41,128 bases of DNA from Deltaproteobacteria bacterium (GTDB lineage: Bacteria > Desulfobacterota > Anaeroferrophillalia > Anaeroferrophillales > Tharpellaceae), in contig JAFGVI010000131.1 in the NCBI GenBank assembly GCA_016938065.1, positions 1-41,128 on the forward strand, given 5' to 3'. Positions 31,808 to 39,871 of the stretch are shown here, piece after piece. Numbering within the stretch: position 1 is the first letter of the stretch; the number at the start of each line of letters is the position of its first letter. The translations under genes and the position numbers were made by a program. The notes below the pieces were generated by a model, which worked only from the letters and a program-made list of their open reading frames with translations, searched no databases and was not told the origin of the DNA.

Positions 31808-34225
31808 ATGACCTACCAGATTAAAAAAGCGGCGGTTCTCGGAGCCGGGGTGATGGGGGCAACGATTGCGGCTCATCTCGCCAATGCCGGAATAGAGTGC
31901 CTGTTGCTCGACATCATCCCGTTCGAGCTGAAACCGGAAGATGAAGCTAAAGGCCTGACCCGCGAGAGCTCGGCCTGGCGCAACAGTTTTGCCGATAGAG
32001 GTTTACAGGGCGCCTTAAAGGCGAAACCTGCAGCTTTTTATGCGAAGTCAGTTGCGGCCTTGGTGAAAACCGGAAACTTTGAAGACGATCTTGATAAATT
32101 GTCCGGGGTTGACTGGGTCATCGAGGTCGTGGTCGAAAATCTCAAGATCAAACATGAACTGCTGGCCAAGGTTGAAAAGGTGATCGGTCCTGATTGCATT
32201 CTTTCAACCAATACCTCGGGATTGCCGATCAATGAGGTCGGAGCGCAACTCTCAGCCGCGGTCAAAAGTCGCTTTCTCGGAACCCATTTTTTTAATCCGC
32301 CTCGCTACATGAAGCTGCTCGAAATTATCGCCGGGCCCGATACCAAACCCGAAATTATTGAATTTATGGCAAGATTCGGCGAGGATATTCTGGGTAAAGG
32401 CATTGTCGTCTGTAAAGATGTGCCCAATTTTATCGCCAACCGGATCGGCGTGTTTGATATCTCCAACGCCATTACCCTGATGCAGGAGATGAATCTGAGC
32501 GTGCCTGAGCTTGATGCGATTATCGGCAAAGCTTTAGGACGGCCCGGATCGTCGATCTGCGGGACCATGGATCTCGTCGGCCTGGATACCGGCATGCACG
32601 TGATGCACAATCTTTATGACGCGGTGGTCGACGATGAGATGCGCGATATTTTTCAGGCCCCTGATTTCATGGTAAAGATGGTTGAGAGCGGTTGTCTGGG
32701 CAATAAAACCGGGCAGGGTTTTTACAAAAAGAGCAAGGATGAAACGGGCAAAAGAGTCAAGCTGGCGCTCGATTACAAGAGTAACGAGTATGTCGCCTTT
32801 GAAAAACCACGTTTTCCCGAACTGAAAGAGGCGCGCAAAACTCCGGGTGGTTTTGCTGCCAGTTTGAAATATTTATTTAAAAGCCCAGGCTTGGTCGGCG
32901 ATGTTGTGCGCGCCTATTTATGTCGTAATTTCATCTATGCCGCCAACCGCATTCCCGAAATCAGTGACCAGATCAATGCCATTGATGACGCCATGAGGTG
33001 GGGTTACAATCATAAACTTGGTCCCTTTGAACTCTGGGATGCGATCGGTCTTGAGGAGACGGTCGAAGTTTTTAAAAACCTGAAGATGAAGCTTCCCCAA
33101 GCGCTGACGGCAATGTTGAAAGCGGGATATAAAAAGTTCTATGAGAGCCGTGCCGACGGCCTTTATGTTTTCGATTTTGCCGCACAGAACTACAGTAAAA
33201 TCAAAGCAAATCCGAAAGTCATCCTTCTGCCCGGCTTGAAAGCTTCCGGGGGCGTGGTCGCCACCAATCCGGGAGCGACCATGATCGACCTGGGTGACGG
33301 TATCGCCTGCGTCGAATTTCATACCAAGATGAACGCGATTGATGCCGATGTTGTCGGCATGCTCAATCAGGCCTGCGATATTGTCGAAAAAGATTTCAAG
33401 GGTCTGGTTATTGCCAATCACGGCACCAATTTTTCAGTCGGCGCCAATCTTTTCGAGGTCTTTGTCACCATCCAGAAAGGCGACTGGGATATTCTCGATG
33501 AGATGATCAAGGGTTTTCAAAATTGTAATATGCGCTTGAAATATCTCAGTAAACCCGTAGTTACAGCCCCGGCCGGCATGGCTTTGGGCGGTGGTTGTGA
33601 AATTTCGATGCATGGTGCCCGCTGTCAGGCCGCCGGAGAGACCTATATGGGTCTGGTCGAGGTCGGGGTCGGGGTTATTCCAGCCGGTGGCGGGACCAAG
33701 GAGTTGATGATCCGAGCCACTGAGGGGATTCCCGACGGCACTATCGCCAATGGCCTCAATCTCCAAACCTATTATCAGAAAATCTTTGAAACCATCGGCA
33801 TGGCTCAGGTAGCAACCAGTGCTCTTGAGGCCAAAGAGTACGGTTTTATTCGCAAGAGCGACGCGGTCAGTATCAACCGTGATCATCAGATCTATGATGC
33901 CAAACAGACGGCGCTGGGGCTTTCCCATTTTTATAAAAAACCAACTGCACCAATGATACCGGTGATGGGTGATAATTTTAAGGGAATGATCGATGCAGTG
34001 CTCTTTAATATGCGGGCCGGTAACTATATCTCCGATTACGATTGTCATGTCGCCGGCAAGTTAAGCGCTATTCTCTCCGGCGGGGATTGTGCGGAAGGCA
34101 GCTATGTCAGCGAGCAGCTGCTGCTTGACCTCGAACGAGAGGCTTTCTTAAGTCTATGTGGTGAGCCCAAAACTCAGGATCGCATCATGTTCATGTTGAA
34201 AAACGGCAAGCCCTTAAGAAACTAA
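31808..34225 (+). CDS. 3-hydroxyacyl-CoA dehydrogenase / enoyl-CoA hydratase fusion
   Basis: An 805-residue bifunctional beta-oxidation enzyme with the dehydrogenase first. The N-terminal Rossmann domain has GAGVMGATIAAHLANAG (residues 12-28), then STNTSGLPI, the catalytic His in GTHFFNPPRYMKLLE, and the 3HCDH C-terminal domain to about residue 420. The C-terminal crotonase domain keeps both catalytic glutamates, Glu598 in GGGCEISM and Glu618 in GLVEVGVGVIPAGGG, so hydratase activity is expected. This is the domain order of the bacterial FadB-like fusions used with a separate thiolase. AAAGGAG precedes ATG 31808. It lies between the dehydrogenase and thiolase genes. Confidence 0.96.
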   Translation: MTYQIKKAAVLGAGVMGATIAAHLANAGIECLLLDIIPFELKPEDEAKGLTRESSAWRNSFADRGLQGALKAKPAAFYAKSVAALVKTGNFEDDLDKLSGVDWVIEVVVENLKIKHELLAKVEKVIGPDCILSTNTSGLPINEVGAQLSAAVKSRFLGTHFFNPPRYMKLLEIIAGPDTKPEIIEFMARFGEDILGKGIVVCKDVPNFIANRIGVFDISNAITLMQEMNLSVPELDAIIGKALGRPGSSICGTMDLVGLDTGMHVMHNLYDAVVDDEMRDIFQAPDFMVKMVESGCLGNKTGQGFYKKSKDETGKRVKLALDYKSNEYVAFEKPRFPELKEARKTPGGFAASLKYLFKSPGLVGDVVRAYLCRNFIYAANRIPEISDQINAIDDAMRWGYNHKLGPFELWDAIGLEETVEVFKNLKMKLPQALTAMLKAGYKKFYESRADGLYVFDFAAQNYSKIKANPKVILLPGLKASGGVVATNPGATMIDLGDGIACVEFHTKMNAIDADVVGMLNQACDIVEKDFKGLVIANHGTNFSVGANLFEVFVTIQKGDWDILDEMIKGFQNCNMRLKYLSKPVVTAPAGMALGGGCEISMHGARCQAAGETYMGLVEVGVGVIPAGGGTKELMIRATEGIPDGTIANGLNLQTYYQKIFETIGMAQVATSALEAKEYGFIRKSDAVSINRDHQIYDAKQTALGLSHFYKKPTAPMIPVMGDNFKGMIDAVLFNMRAGNYISDYDCHVAGKLSAILSGGDCAEGSYVSEQLLLDLEREAFLSLCGEPKTQDRIMFMLKNGKPLRN

Positions 34226-34282
34226 ATGCTGAATGATGGACTAGCCGGTAATTAACCGTGGAAATAAAAGGAGATCAGGGTA

Positions 34283-35470
34283 ATGACTGAAGCAGTAATC
34301 GTGGCAACCGTAAGAAGTGCCGGTGGCCGTTATAAAAAAGGTGGTCTGGCCCATACCCGGGCCGATGAAATTGGTATTCAGGTGGTTAAAGGTCTACTCG
34401 CCCGCGTGCCGGAGTTGAACCCTGCGGATATAGACGATCTGGTCTGCGGCTGCGCTTTTCCCGAGGCCGAACAGGGCATGAATCTGGGCCGGGTACTGGC
34501 TTTAGGGGCGGGGTTGCCGGTCACCGCGAATGGCGTGGTTGTCAATCGTTTCTGCTCCTCCGGTCTTCAGGCGATTGCCGATGCTACCGCCAAGATTCAG
34601 GCCGGCTGGGCTGATGTCGTGATTGCCGGCGGGGCCGAAGCCATGAGCCATATTCCGATTGGTGGCTGTATTTTCAGGCCTCATCCGGAATGGGGCGATC
34701 TGCCCAACACCTATGTCTCTATGGGGGTGACGGCCGAAAATGTCGCGGCTGAGTTTGCCGTTTCCCGTGAAGACCAGGACAAATTTGCCGTCGAAAGTAA
34801 CCGTCGGGCTCATGCCGCGATTGCGGCCGGGAAATTTGAAGATGAAATCGTCCCGATTGAGGCCTGGCGTTACAGTACCGATGCCAAAGGCCGAAAAGTC
34901 AAAAATCGTCAAACTTTTGCCATCGATGACGGCGTGCGCTGGCCGACAACCATGGCCGATCTGGCCAAGTTGAAATCTCCTTTCAAGGCCGACGGCGTCG
35001 TGACCGCCGGGAACTCCTCGCAGATGACTGACGGGGCCGCTTTTTCCCTGCTTATGAGCGCCGAAAAAGCCAAAGCCTTAGGACTTAAACCGCTTGCCCG
35101 TTTAACCAATTTTGCTGTGGCCGGGGTGCGACCTGAGGTTATGGGTATCGGCCCGGCGGTCGCTATTCCTAAAGTCCTGAAACAGGCTGGTCTGAAAACC
35201 TCCGATGTTGATGTTTTTGAGATTAATGAAGCCTTTGCTTCGCAATGTCTCTACTCTCTGCGTGAGGCTAAGCTCGAAAAACGTTATTGGGACGGAGATA
35301 TCAATCCTAATGGCGGGGCGATTGCTTTGGGTCATCCCCTAGGCTGTACCGGAGCGAAACTGACGGCGCAACTCCTGCATGAACTGGCTCGTCGAAAAGC
35401 TAAACGCGGGATTGTTTCGATGTGTATCGGCGGCGGCATGGGGGCGGCCGGCATCTACGAGATGCTGTAA
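34283..35470 (+). CDS. Acetyl-CoA C-acyltransferase (thiolase)
   Basis: A 395-residue thiolase doing the last, thiolytic step of beta-oxidation. The catalytic residues are visible: Cys91 in NRFCSSGLQ (acyl-enzyme), His351 in GHPLGCTGAK, and Cys381 in CIGGGMGAAG (acid/base). NEAFASQ and NPNGGAIALGHP are also present. The start ATG 34283 follows AAAGGAG. Its stop TAA shares one base with the start of the hemolysin III gene (35470), a coupled arrangement. Together with the upstream fusion it corresponds to a FadBA-type set. Confidence 0.96.
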   Translation: MTEAVIVATVRSAGGRYKKGGLAHTRADEIGIQVVKGLLARVPELNPADIDDLVCGCAFPEAEQGMNLGRVLALGAGLPVTANGVVVNRFCSSGLQAIADATAKIQAGWADVVIAGGAEAMSHIPIGGCIFRPHPEWGDLPNTYVSMGVTAENVAAEFAVSREDQDKFAVESNRRAHAAIAAGKFEDEIVPIEAWRYSTDAKGRKVKNRQTFAIDDGVRWPTTMADLAKLKSPFKADGVVTAGNSSQMTDGAAFSLLMSAEKAKALGLKPLARLTNFAVAGVRPEVMGIGPAVAIPKVLKQAGLKTSDVDVFEINEAFASQCLYSLREAKLEKRYWDGDINPNGGAIALGHPLGCTGAKLTAQLLHELARRKAKRGIVSMCIGGGMGAAGIYEML

Positions 35471-36132
35471 TGGACTTTGATCCGCCTAACGCTTCTCCCC
35501 GATATACGCTTAAGGAGGAGATTGCCAGCAGTGTAATTCACGGCATCGGTATTATCCTAGCTCTGAGCGCTTTGATAATTATGGTAAGTTTTGCGATTCA
35601 TTACGGCAGCCTCAGACATGTTGTCGGGGCTGCGGTTTTCGGGAGCGGCCTGTTGCTGGCTTATACTTCATCAACGCTTTATCACAGCTTTCAGAAAACC
35701 GGGATTAAGGAGCTCTTCAGGACCCTGGATCATGTCTCGATCTTTGTCCTGATTGCGGCAACCTATACGCCGTTGACCCTGGTCAATCTGCACGGACCCT
35801 GGGGCTGGTCCCTTTTGGGTGTCATCTGGAGCCTGGCCCTTTTTGGTACTGTGCTTGAGTGTACTCCCTTGAAACGCTATCGCCTGGCGGCGGTGATCCT
35901 TTATCTGGGCATGGGGTGGACCATAGTTGGGGCTTTCAAGCCATTGCTCGCCCTGGTTCCGCGCGGCGGCCTGCAGCTGCTGCTGGCCGGAGGAGTGAGC
36001 TATACGGTGGGCGTGCTCTTTTACGTCTGGCGCCGGCTTCCCTATAATCATGCGGTCTGGCATCTCTTTGTGCTGGCCGGCAGCGCCTGTCATTTTTTTG
36101 CTGTTTTATTATATGTCCTGCCTTATCAGTAA
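35470..36132 (+). CDS. Hemolysin III / PAQR-family membrane protein
   Basis: A 220-residue integral membrane protein with about seven helices. Motifs of the TrhA/hemolysin III family are present: IASSVIHGIGIILAL at the first helix, SSTLYHSF, LDHVSIFVLIAATYTP, and C-terminal HAVWHLFVLAGSACHFFAVLLYVL. The Ser, Asp and His residues are the conserved metal-site positions of the PAQR superfamily. Bacterial members have been linked to membrane fluidity control, which would suit a lipid-metabolism operon (inference). The ATG at 35470 overlaps the thiolase stop by one base. Confidence 0.93.
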   Translation: MDFDPPNASPRYTLKEEIASSVIHGIGIILALSALIIMVSFAIHYGSLRHVVGAAVFGSGLLLAYTSSTLYHSFQKTGIKELFRTLDHVSIFVLIAATYTPLTLVNLHGPWGWSLLGVIWSLALFGTVLECTPLKRYRLAAVILYLGMGWTIVGAFKPLLALVPRGGLQLLLAGGVSYTVGVLFYVWRRLPYNHAVWHLFVLAGSACHFFAVLLYVLPYQ

Positions 36133-36168
36133 TCGGACAAAACACAAGGTCAAAAGTAAGAGGGCAAC

Positions 36169-37947
36169 ATGGTTGAGAAAAATTATCAAAAAGGTGGTGG
36201 GTTTTTACTGGCTGCCGGCCTGGCTGCTGAAATTTTTACGCCTGAGGATTTTACTGCCGAACAGCGTATGATTGCCAAAACGACGGAAGATTTCGTCCGT
36301 CATGAAGTCTGGCCGAAACTTGATCAGATTGAAGCTCAAGCAGAGGGCGTGAGCAAAACGCTGATGTTGCAGGCAGCCGATCTGGGGTTGCTGATGGCTG
36401 ATATTCCGCAAGCCTTTGGCGGCATGGGACTGGATAAGGCGAGTTCGGCCCTGATCACGGAAAAGATGGGAATGGCCGGCTCTTTTTCCGTAACCCATGC
36501 GGCCCATACGGGGATTGCGACGCTGCCGATTGTCTTTTACGGCAACCCGCAGCAAAAGGAAAAATATCTGCCGGGACTGGCGGAAGGAAAGATCGGGGCC
36601 TACTGTCTGACAGAGCCGGGCTCCGGTTCCGACGCTCTGGCTGCCAAAACCTCTGCCACGTTAAGTGAAGACGGAAAATATTATCGCCTTAACGGTACCA
36701 AGCAGTTTATCACCAACGCCAAATGGGCTGAAACCTTTATCGTTTTTGCCAAGGTTGAGGGCAGAAAATTCAGCGCTTTTATTGTCGAAAGAGGAATGCC
36801 CGGGGTCGCGATCGCGCCGGAAGAGCTTAAGCTGGGCATCAAGGGTTCATCGACCGCGGCCCTCATTCTCGATGAGGTTAAAGTGCCGGTGGAGAATCTT
36901 TTAGGCGAGGTCGGCAAAGGTCACCTGATCGCTTTTAATATTCTTAATATCGGCCGTTATAAGCTTGGCGCCGGGGTCATCGGGGCGGCCAAACTGGCGC
37001 TTGAATATGCGGTTAAATATGCGGTCGAGAGAAAACAGTTTAAGCAGTCTCTGTCCGAGTTTGGTCTTATTCGGAAAAAAATTGCCTTGATGGCCAGCCG
37101 GATTTATGTTGCGGAAAGCCTGGTTTATCGGACCGTCGGCCTGATTGATAATATCCTGGAAGGAGTCAAGGATTCTGCAGCGGAGAGTTCACAACAGATT
37201 CTCAAAGGAATTGAAGAATATGCCATTGAATGTTCTATGGCTAAAGTTTATGGTTCTGAGATGGTTGATTATGTCGTGGACGAAAGTCTGCAGATCTTTG
37301 GCGGCTACGGTTACAGCCAGGAGTACCCCATCGAGCGGCTCTACCGCGATGCCCGCATCAACCGGATTTTTGAAGGAACCAGTGAAATAAATCGTCTCCT
37401 GATTCCGGGCATGCTGCTGCGGCGCGCCTTGCAGGGAGATTTGCCTTTGCTGCGGATTTTAGAAAACCTCAAAGAGGAGGTAGAAGAAAACTTTTACCAG
37501 ACAGAAACCTCGGGGTTGACGGTGGGGCAGCCGGGCTGGTATCGGGAAAAACTCGAAAACGCCCGCAAGGCGGTTCTGATGACAGCCGGTCTGACCGTTG
37601 AAAAACATCTGAAAGATCTATCTGAACAACAGGAGCTTCTAGCCCTGCTCGCTGATATGATTATGGAGTACTATGCTTTAGAGAGTGCTCTGCTGCGTTG
37701 GGAAAAAGGTGTTTTTGCCGAGTCAGACTGGCGCTCGCAGGCTCTTTTAACTTACTTTCCGGCAGCAATGGCAAGATTGCGCGGTTGGGGACGGGAGGTT
37801 CTCGGGGCGGTCCTGGCTCCGGCTCAGTTGGCCCATAAACTCACAGCTTTTGAATATTTCTTAGAGCTTACACCGTTTGATACGATCCGGGTTCGTGATT
37901 TGCTGGCTGAGAATGTTTTTTCCGGTAGAGGTTATCCCCATCTCTGA
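36169..37947 (+). CDS. Second acyl-CoA dehydrogenase (FadE-like, long form)
   Basis: A 592-residue acyl-CoA dehydrogenase, only distantly similar to the first one of this cluster. Motifs are YCLTEPGSGSDALAAKTSA, YRLNGTKQFITNAKWAETF, KLGIKGSSTAAL, ERKQFKQSLSEFG (FAD/subunit contact) and IFGGYGYSQEYPIERLYRD, followed by FEGTSEINRLL with the catalytic Glu position. A C-terminal extension of about 170 residues resembles that of very-long-chain dehydrogenases. ATG 36169 follows AGAGGG. A second dehydrogenase in one cluster suggests different chain-length ranges. Confidence 0.94.
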   Translation: MVEKNYQKGGGFLLAAGLAAEIFTPEDFTAEQRMIAKTTEDFVRHEVWPKLDQIEAQAEGVSKTLMLQAADLGLLMADIPQAFGGMGLDKASSALITEKMGMAGSFSVTHAAHTGIATLPIVFYGNPQQKEKYLPGLAEGKIGAYCLTEPGSGSDALAAKTSATLSEDGKYYRLNGTKQFITNAKWAETFIVFAKVEGRKFSAFIVERGMPGVAIAPEELKLGIKGSSTAALILDEVKVPVENLLGEVGKGHLIAFNILNIGRYKLGAGVIGAAKLALEYAVKYAVERKQFKQSLSEFGLIRKKIALMASRIYVAESLVYRTVGLIDNILEGVKDSAAESSQQILKGIEEYAIECSMAKVYGSEMVDYVVDESLQIFGGYGYSQEYPIERLYRDARINRIFEGTSEINRLLIPGMLLRRALQGDLPLLRILENLKEEVEENFYQTETSGLTVGQPGWYREKLENARKAVLMTAGLTVEKHLKDLSEQQELLALLADMIMEYYALESALLRWEKGVFAESDWRSQALLTYFPAAMARLRGWGREVLGAVLAPAQLAHKLTAFEYFLELTPFDTIRVRDLLAENVFSGRGYPHL

Positions 37948-38040
37948 TTTTATCTTGACAAAGTTGGTTTTGTTTGTTAGGTTTTCAGTTGTTTGAATGT
38001 TGGTAACCAAATTAATGAAATTTTATTTGTGGAGGTAGTC

Positions 38041-38424
38041 ATGGCTGGTGGACAAAATCTGATTTACAAATGCGAGCTTTGTGGAGCGATGGTAGAGGTT
38101 CTGGATCTTGGTGCTAATGATCTTACCTGCTGTAATGAAGCTATGGTTCTGGTCGAGGCCGGCACCGTTGACGCGGCCCGGGAAAAACATGTACCGGTTA
38201 TTGAAAAAGTGGCTGGCGGCGTTAAAGTTAAAGTGGGCAGTGTGGCCCATCCAATGGAAGCCAAACACTATATTGAATTTATCGAGATTATTGCTGATGG
38301 CAAACTCTGCCGTAAGTTCCTGAAACCGGGAGAAGCGCCCGAAGCTTTTTTTGCAACCGATGCGGCAAAAGTGGTAGCCCGGGAATACTGTAACTTGCAT
38401 GGTCTGTGGCAGGCCGAAGTTTAA
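38041..38424 (+). CDS. Desulfoferrodoxin (superoxide reductase)
   Basis: A 127-residue two-iron-centre superoxide reductase. Center I (rubredoxin-like) uses Cys11, Cys14, Cys30 and Cys31. Center II uses His50 (with Lys49 and Glu48), His70, His76, Cys117 and His120 in [20 protein letters not shown] and YCNLHGLW. It reduces superoxide to peroxide without making oxygen, a defence typical of anaerobes. The start ATG 38041 is chosen because GGAGG lies 5 bases upstream and it gives the family's normal beginning. A terminator follows 26 bases after the stop. Confidence 0.96.
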   Translation: MAGGQNLIYKCELCGAMVEVLDLGANDLTCCNEAMVLVEAGTVDAAREKHVPVIEKVAGGVKVKVGSVAHPMEAKHYIEFIEIIADGKLCRKFLKPGEAPEAFFATDAAKVVAREYCNLHGLWQAEV

Positions 38425-38450
38425 TCTCTTTTCCCCCGTCTTTGAATATC

Positions 38451-38498
38451 AAAAAAGCCCGACCTTGCCAGTCGGGCTTTTTTTTGTCGGGCTTTTTT
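38451..38498 (+). terminator. Intrinsic terminator after desulfoferrodoxin
   Basis: AAAGCCCGAC pairs with GTCGGGCTTT around a 7-base loop and is followed by eight T. A second copy of the right arm plus T-run (GTCGGGCTTTTTT, 38486-38498) follows directly, as if duplicated. Confidence 0.92.
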
Positions 38499-38544
38499 AA
38501 TGCAGAGTGAAAAGCAAATCTTACTGACGCTGCCGGTATTAAAA

Positions 38545-39504
38545 TTATTGCTTCCTGTCGGCACCGGTTTCCACTATGCTGTGCAATGGTTTATCGAAAA
38601 CCCCGTCGAGTTCCGGATTATAAACACAGATCTGATTTTTCCCGGCCTGTTTGGCCCGGTACATGGCACTGTCCGCCTGCCTGATAATAACATCAATATC
38701 GACCGCTTCAGGACCGAAATCGGCAATACCGATACTTACTCCAACCATTGCCGAACGACCCTGTTTTCTGTAAGGTATCTGGATGCTGTTGAAAATTTTC
38801 TCGGCGACCATCATCGGACTGGTATGATCGGATAAGGGCTCAAGCACTACGGCGAACTCATCTCCTCCAAGCCGGGCGACAAAGTCAGTCTCACGCAGAT
38901 TAGCAGCAATGCGTCTGGCCGCCTGATGCAGCAGTGAATCACCAAAATCATGGCCCAGGTTGTCGTTGACTGCTTTGAAACCGTCCAGATCAAGGTACAG
39001 CAGGCTGCCGAAGCGGTTCAGTCGCCGGGAGCGGGCCAGGGTTTCATTCATAAATTCCCGAAAACGCCGGCGATTGGGCAAGCCGGTCAGGGGATCGTGG
39101 GCGGCCATGTGTTCAAGCAGAGCCCGGTTGCAGCGCTCTTTGCTGATATCATTGAACCAGGACAGAACCAGAAACTCGCCTTTGATCCATTTAACGACGA
39201 TGTTTACCTGACAAAATATGGTATGTCCGTCATTCCGCTTAAGTTCCATCTCGTAGTTGATCAAAGAATGGTTCTGGCGCAAATGACTAATAACCCATTG
39301 CAAGTTTTCCTGGTCGACAAAGTAATTTCGGCTGTTGGAACCAATAAGCTTCTCCGCCGGACCGCCGAACATTTTAACCAGAGATGAGTTGACAAAGATT
39401 ATCTCGCCGTCGTCATATCTGGAAACTGAAAAACCGATGGGGCTGGCATCCAGAATCTCTTTAAGCAGGGTCTCACTTACTGGAGTCATGGCGGTGCTTT
39501 CCAT
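38545..39504 (-). CDS. PAS-GGDEF diguanylate cyclase
   Basis: A 319-residue soluble signalling protein. The PAS domain (about 10-125) is followed by a GGDEF domain (about 135-298). The catalytic GGDEF (213-217) is intact, and the inhibitory I-site RETD (204-207) lies exactly five residues before it, so product-inhibited c-di-GMP synthesis is expected. DPLTGLPNRR, LDLDGFKAVND and SIGIADF are also present. The start is ATG 39504 or ATG 39489; neither has a strong ribosome binding site. Repeat copy 3 lies upstream. The partner and signal are unknown. Confidence 0.95.
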   Translation of the reverse strand: MESTAMTPVSETLLKEILDASPIGFSVSRYDDGEIIFVNSSLVKMFGGPAEKLIGSNSRNYFVDQENLQWVISHLRQNHSLINYEMELKRNDGHTIFCQVNIVVKWIKGEFLVLSWFNDISKERCNRALLEHMAAHDPLTGLPNRRRFREFMNETLARSRRLNRFGSLLYLDLDGFKAVNDNLGHDFGDSLLHQAARRIAANLRETDFVARLGGDEFAVVLEPLSDHTSPMMVAEKIFNSIQIPYRKQGRSAMVGVSIGIADFGPEAVDIDVIIRQADSAMYRAKQAGKNQICVYNPELDGVFDKPLHSIVETGADRKQ

Positions 39505-39871
39505 CAGCGGTTGACATTGCCGTCAGCCTTCGCCTTGCAGTTATCCTGTTTTTGACCGGGTTTCAGCGCCTTACAGGTTATTCTTTTTTTTCAACGACAA
39601 AAACAAGCAAACGTTTTGATAAGAACACTTATTTGTGACCAACGGAAATACCTTTAAGTGCGGGCGGTAAAAGGGCCTGGTTGCGGGGATTGCTCCCGCA
39701 TTCGTTGGGGTTGCTTTTTGCTCATCTAAACAAGATATTTTACATAAGTCAATACACAGTGTTGGAAATTTTTAATCTTAACCGGCACTGTGCCGAAACC
39801 CCGGAATAGTAATCAGGATTTGAAAAAGAGCAGACAGGATATGGTTTGCGCTGATTCAGCGGCAACCACGA
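39505..39871. other. Intergenic region holding repeat copy 3
   Basis: These 367 bases lie between two minus-strand genes. They contain the dispersed repeat at 39618-39702 and a small perfect inverted repeat, CGGCAC-T-GTGCCG, at about 39783-39795. I see no coding sequence. Confidence 0.6.
39618..39702 (+). repeat. Dispersed two-hairpin repeat, copy 3
   Basis: GATAAG-AACA-CTTATTTG opens the copy. TGACC..CGGAAATACC in the centre matches the centre of copy 2, and TTGCGGG-GATTGCT-CCCGCATT closes it. Loop sequences differ from the other copies while the terminal stems are kept. Confidence 0.75.

Noticed and set aside
34230-34250. Third TetR operator before the thiolase gene
   Set aside because: Only one half-site (TGAATGA) is present, with no matching CATTCA at the right spacing.
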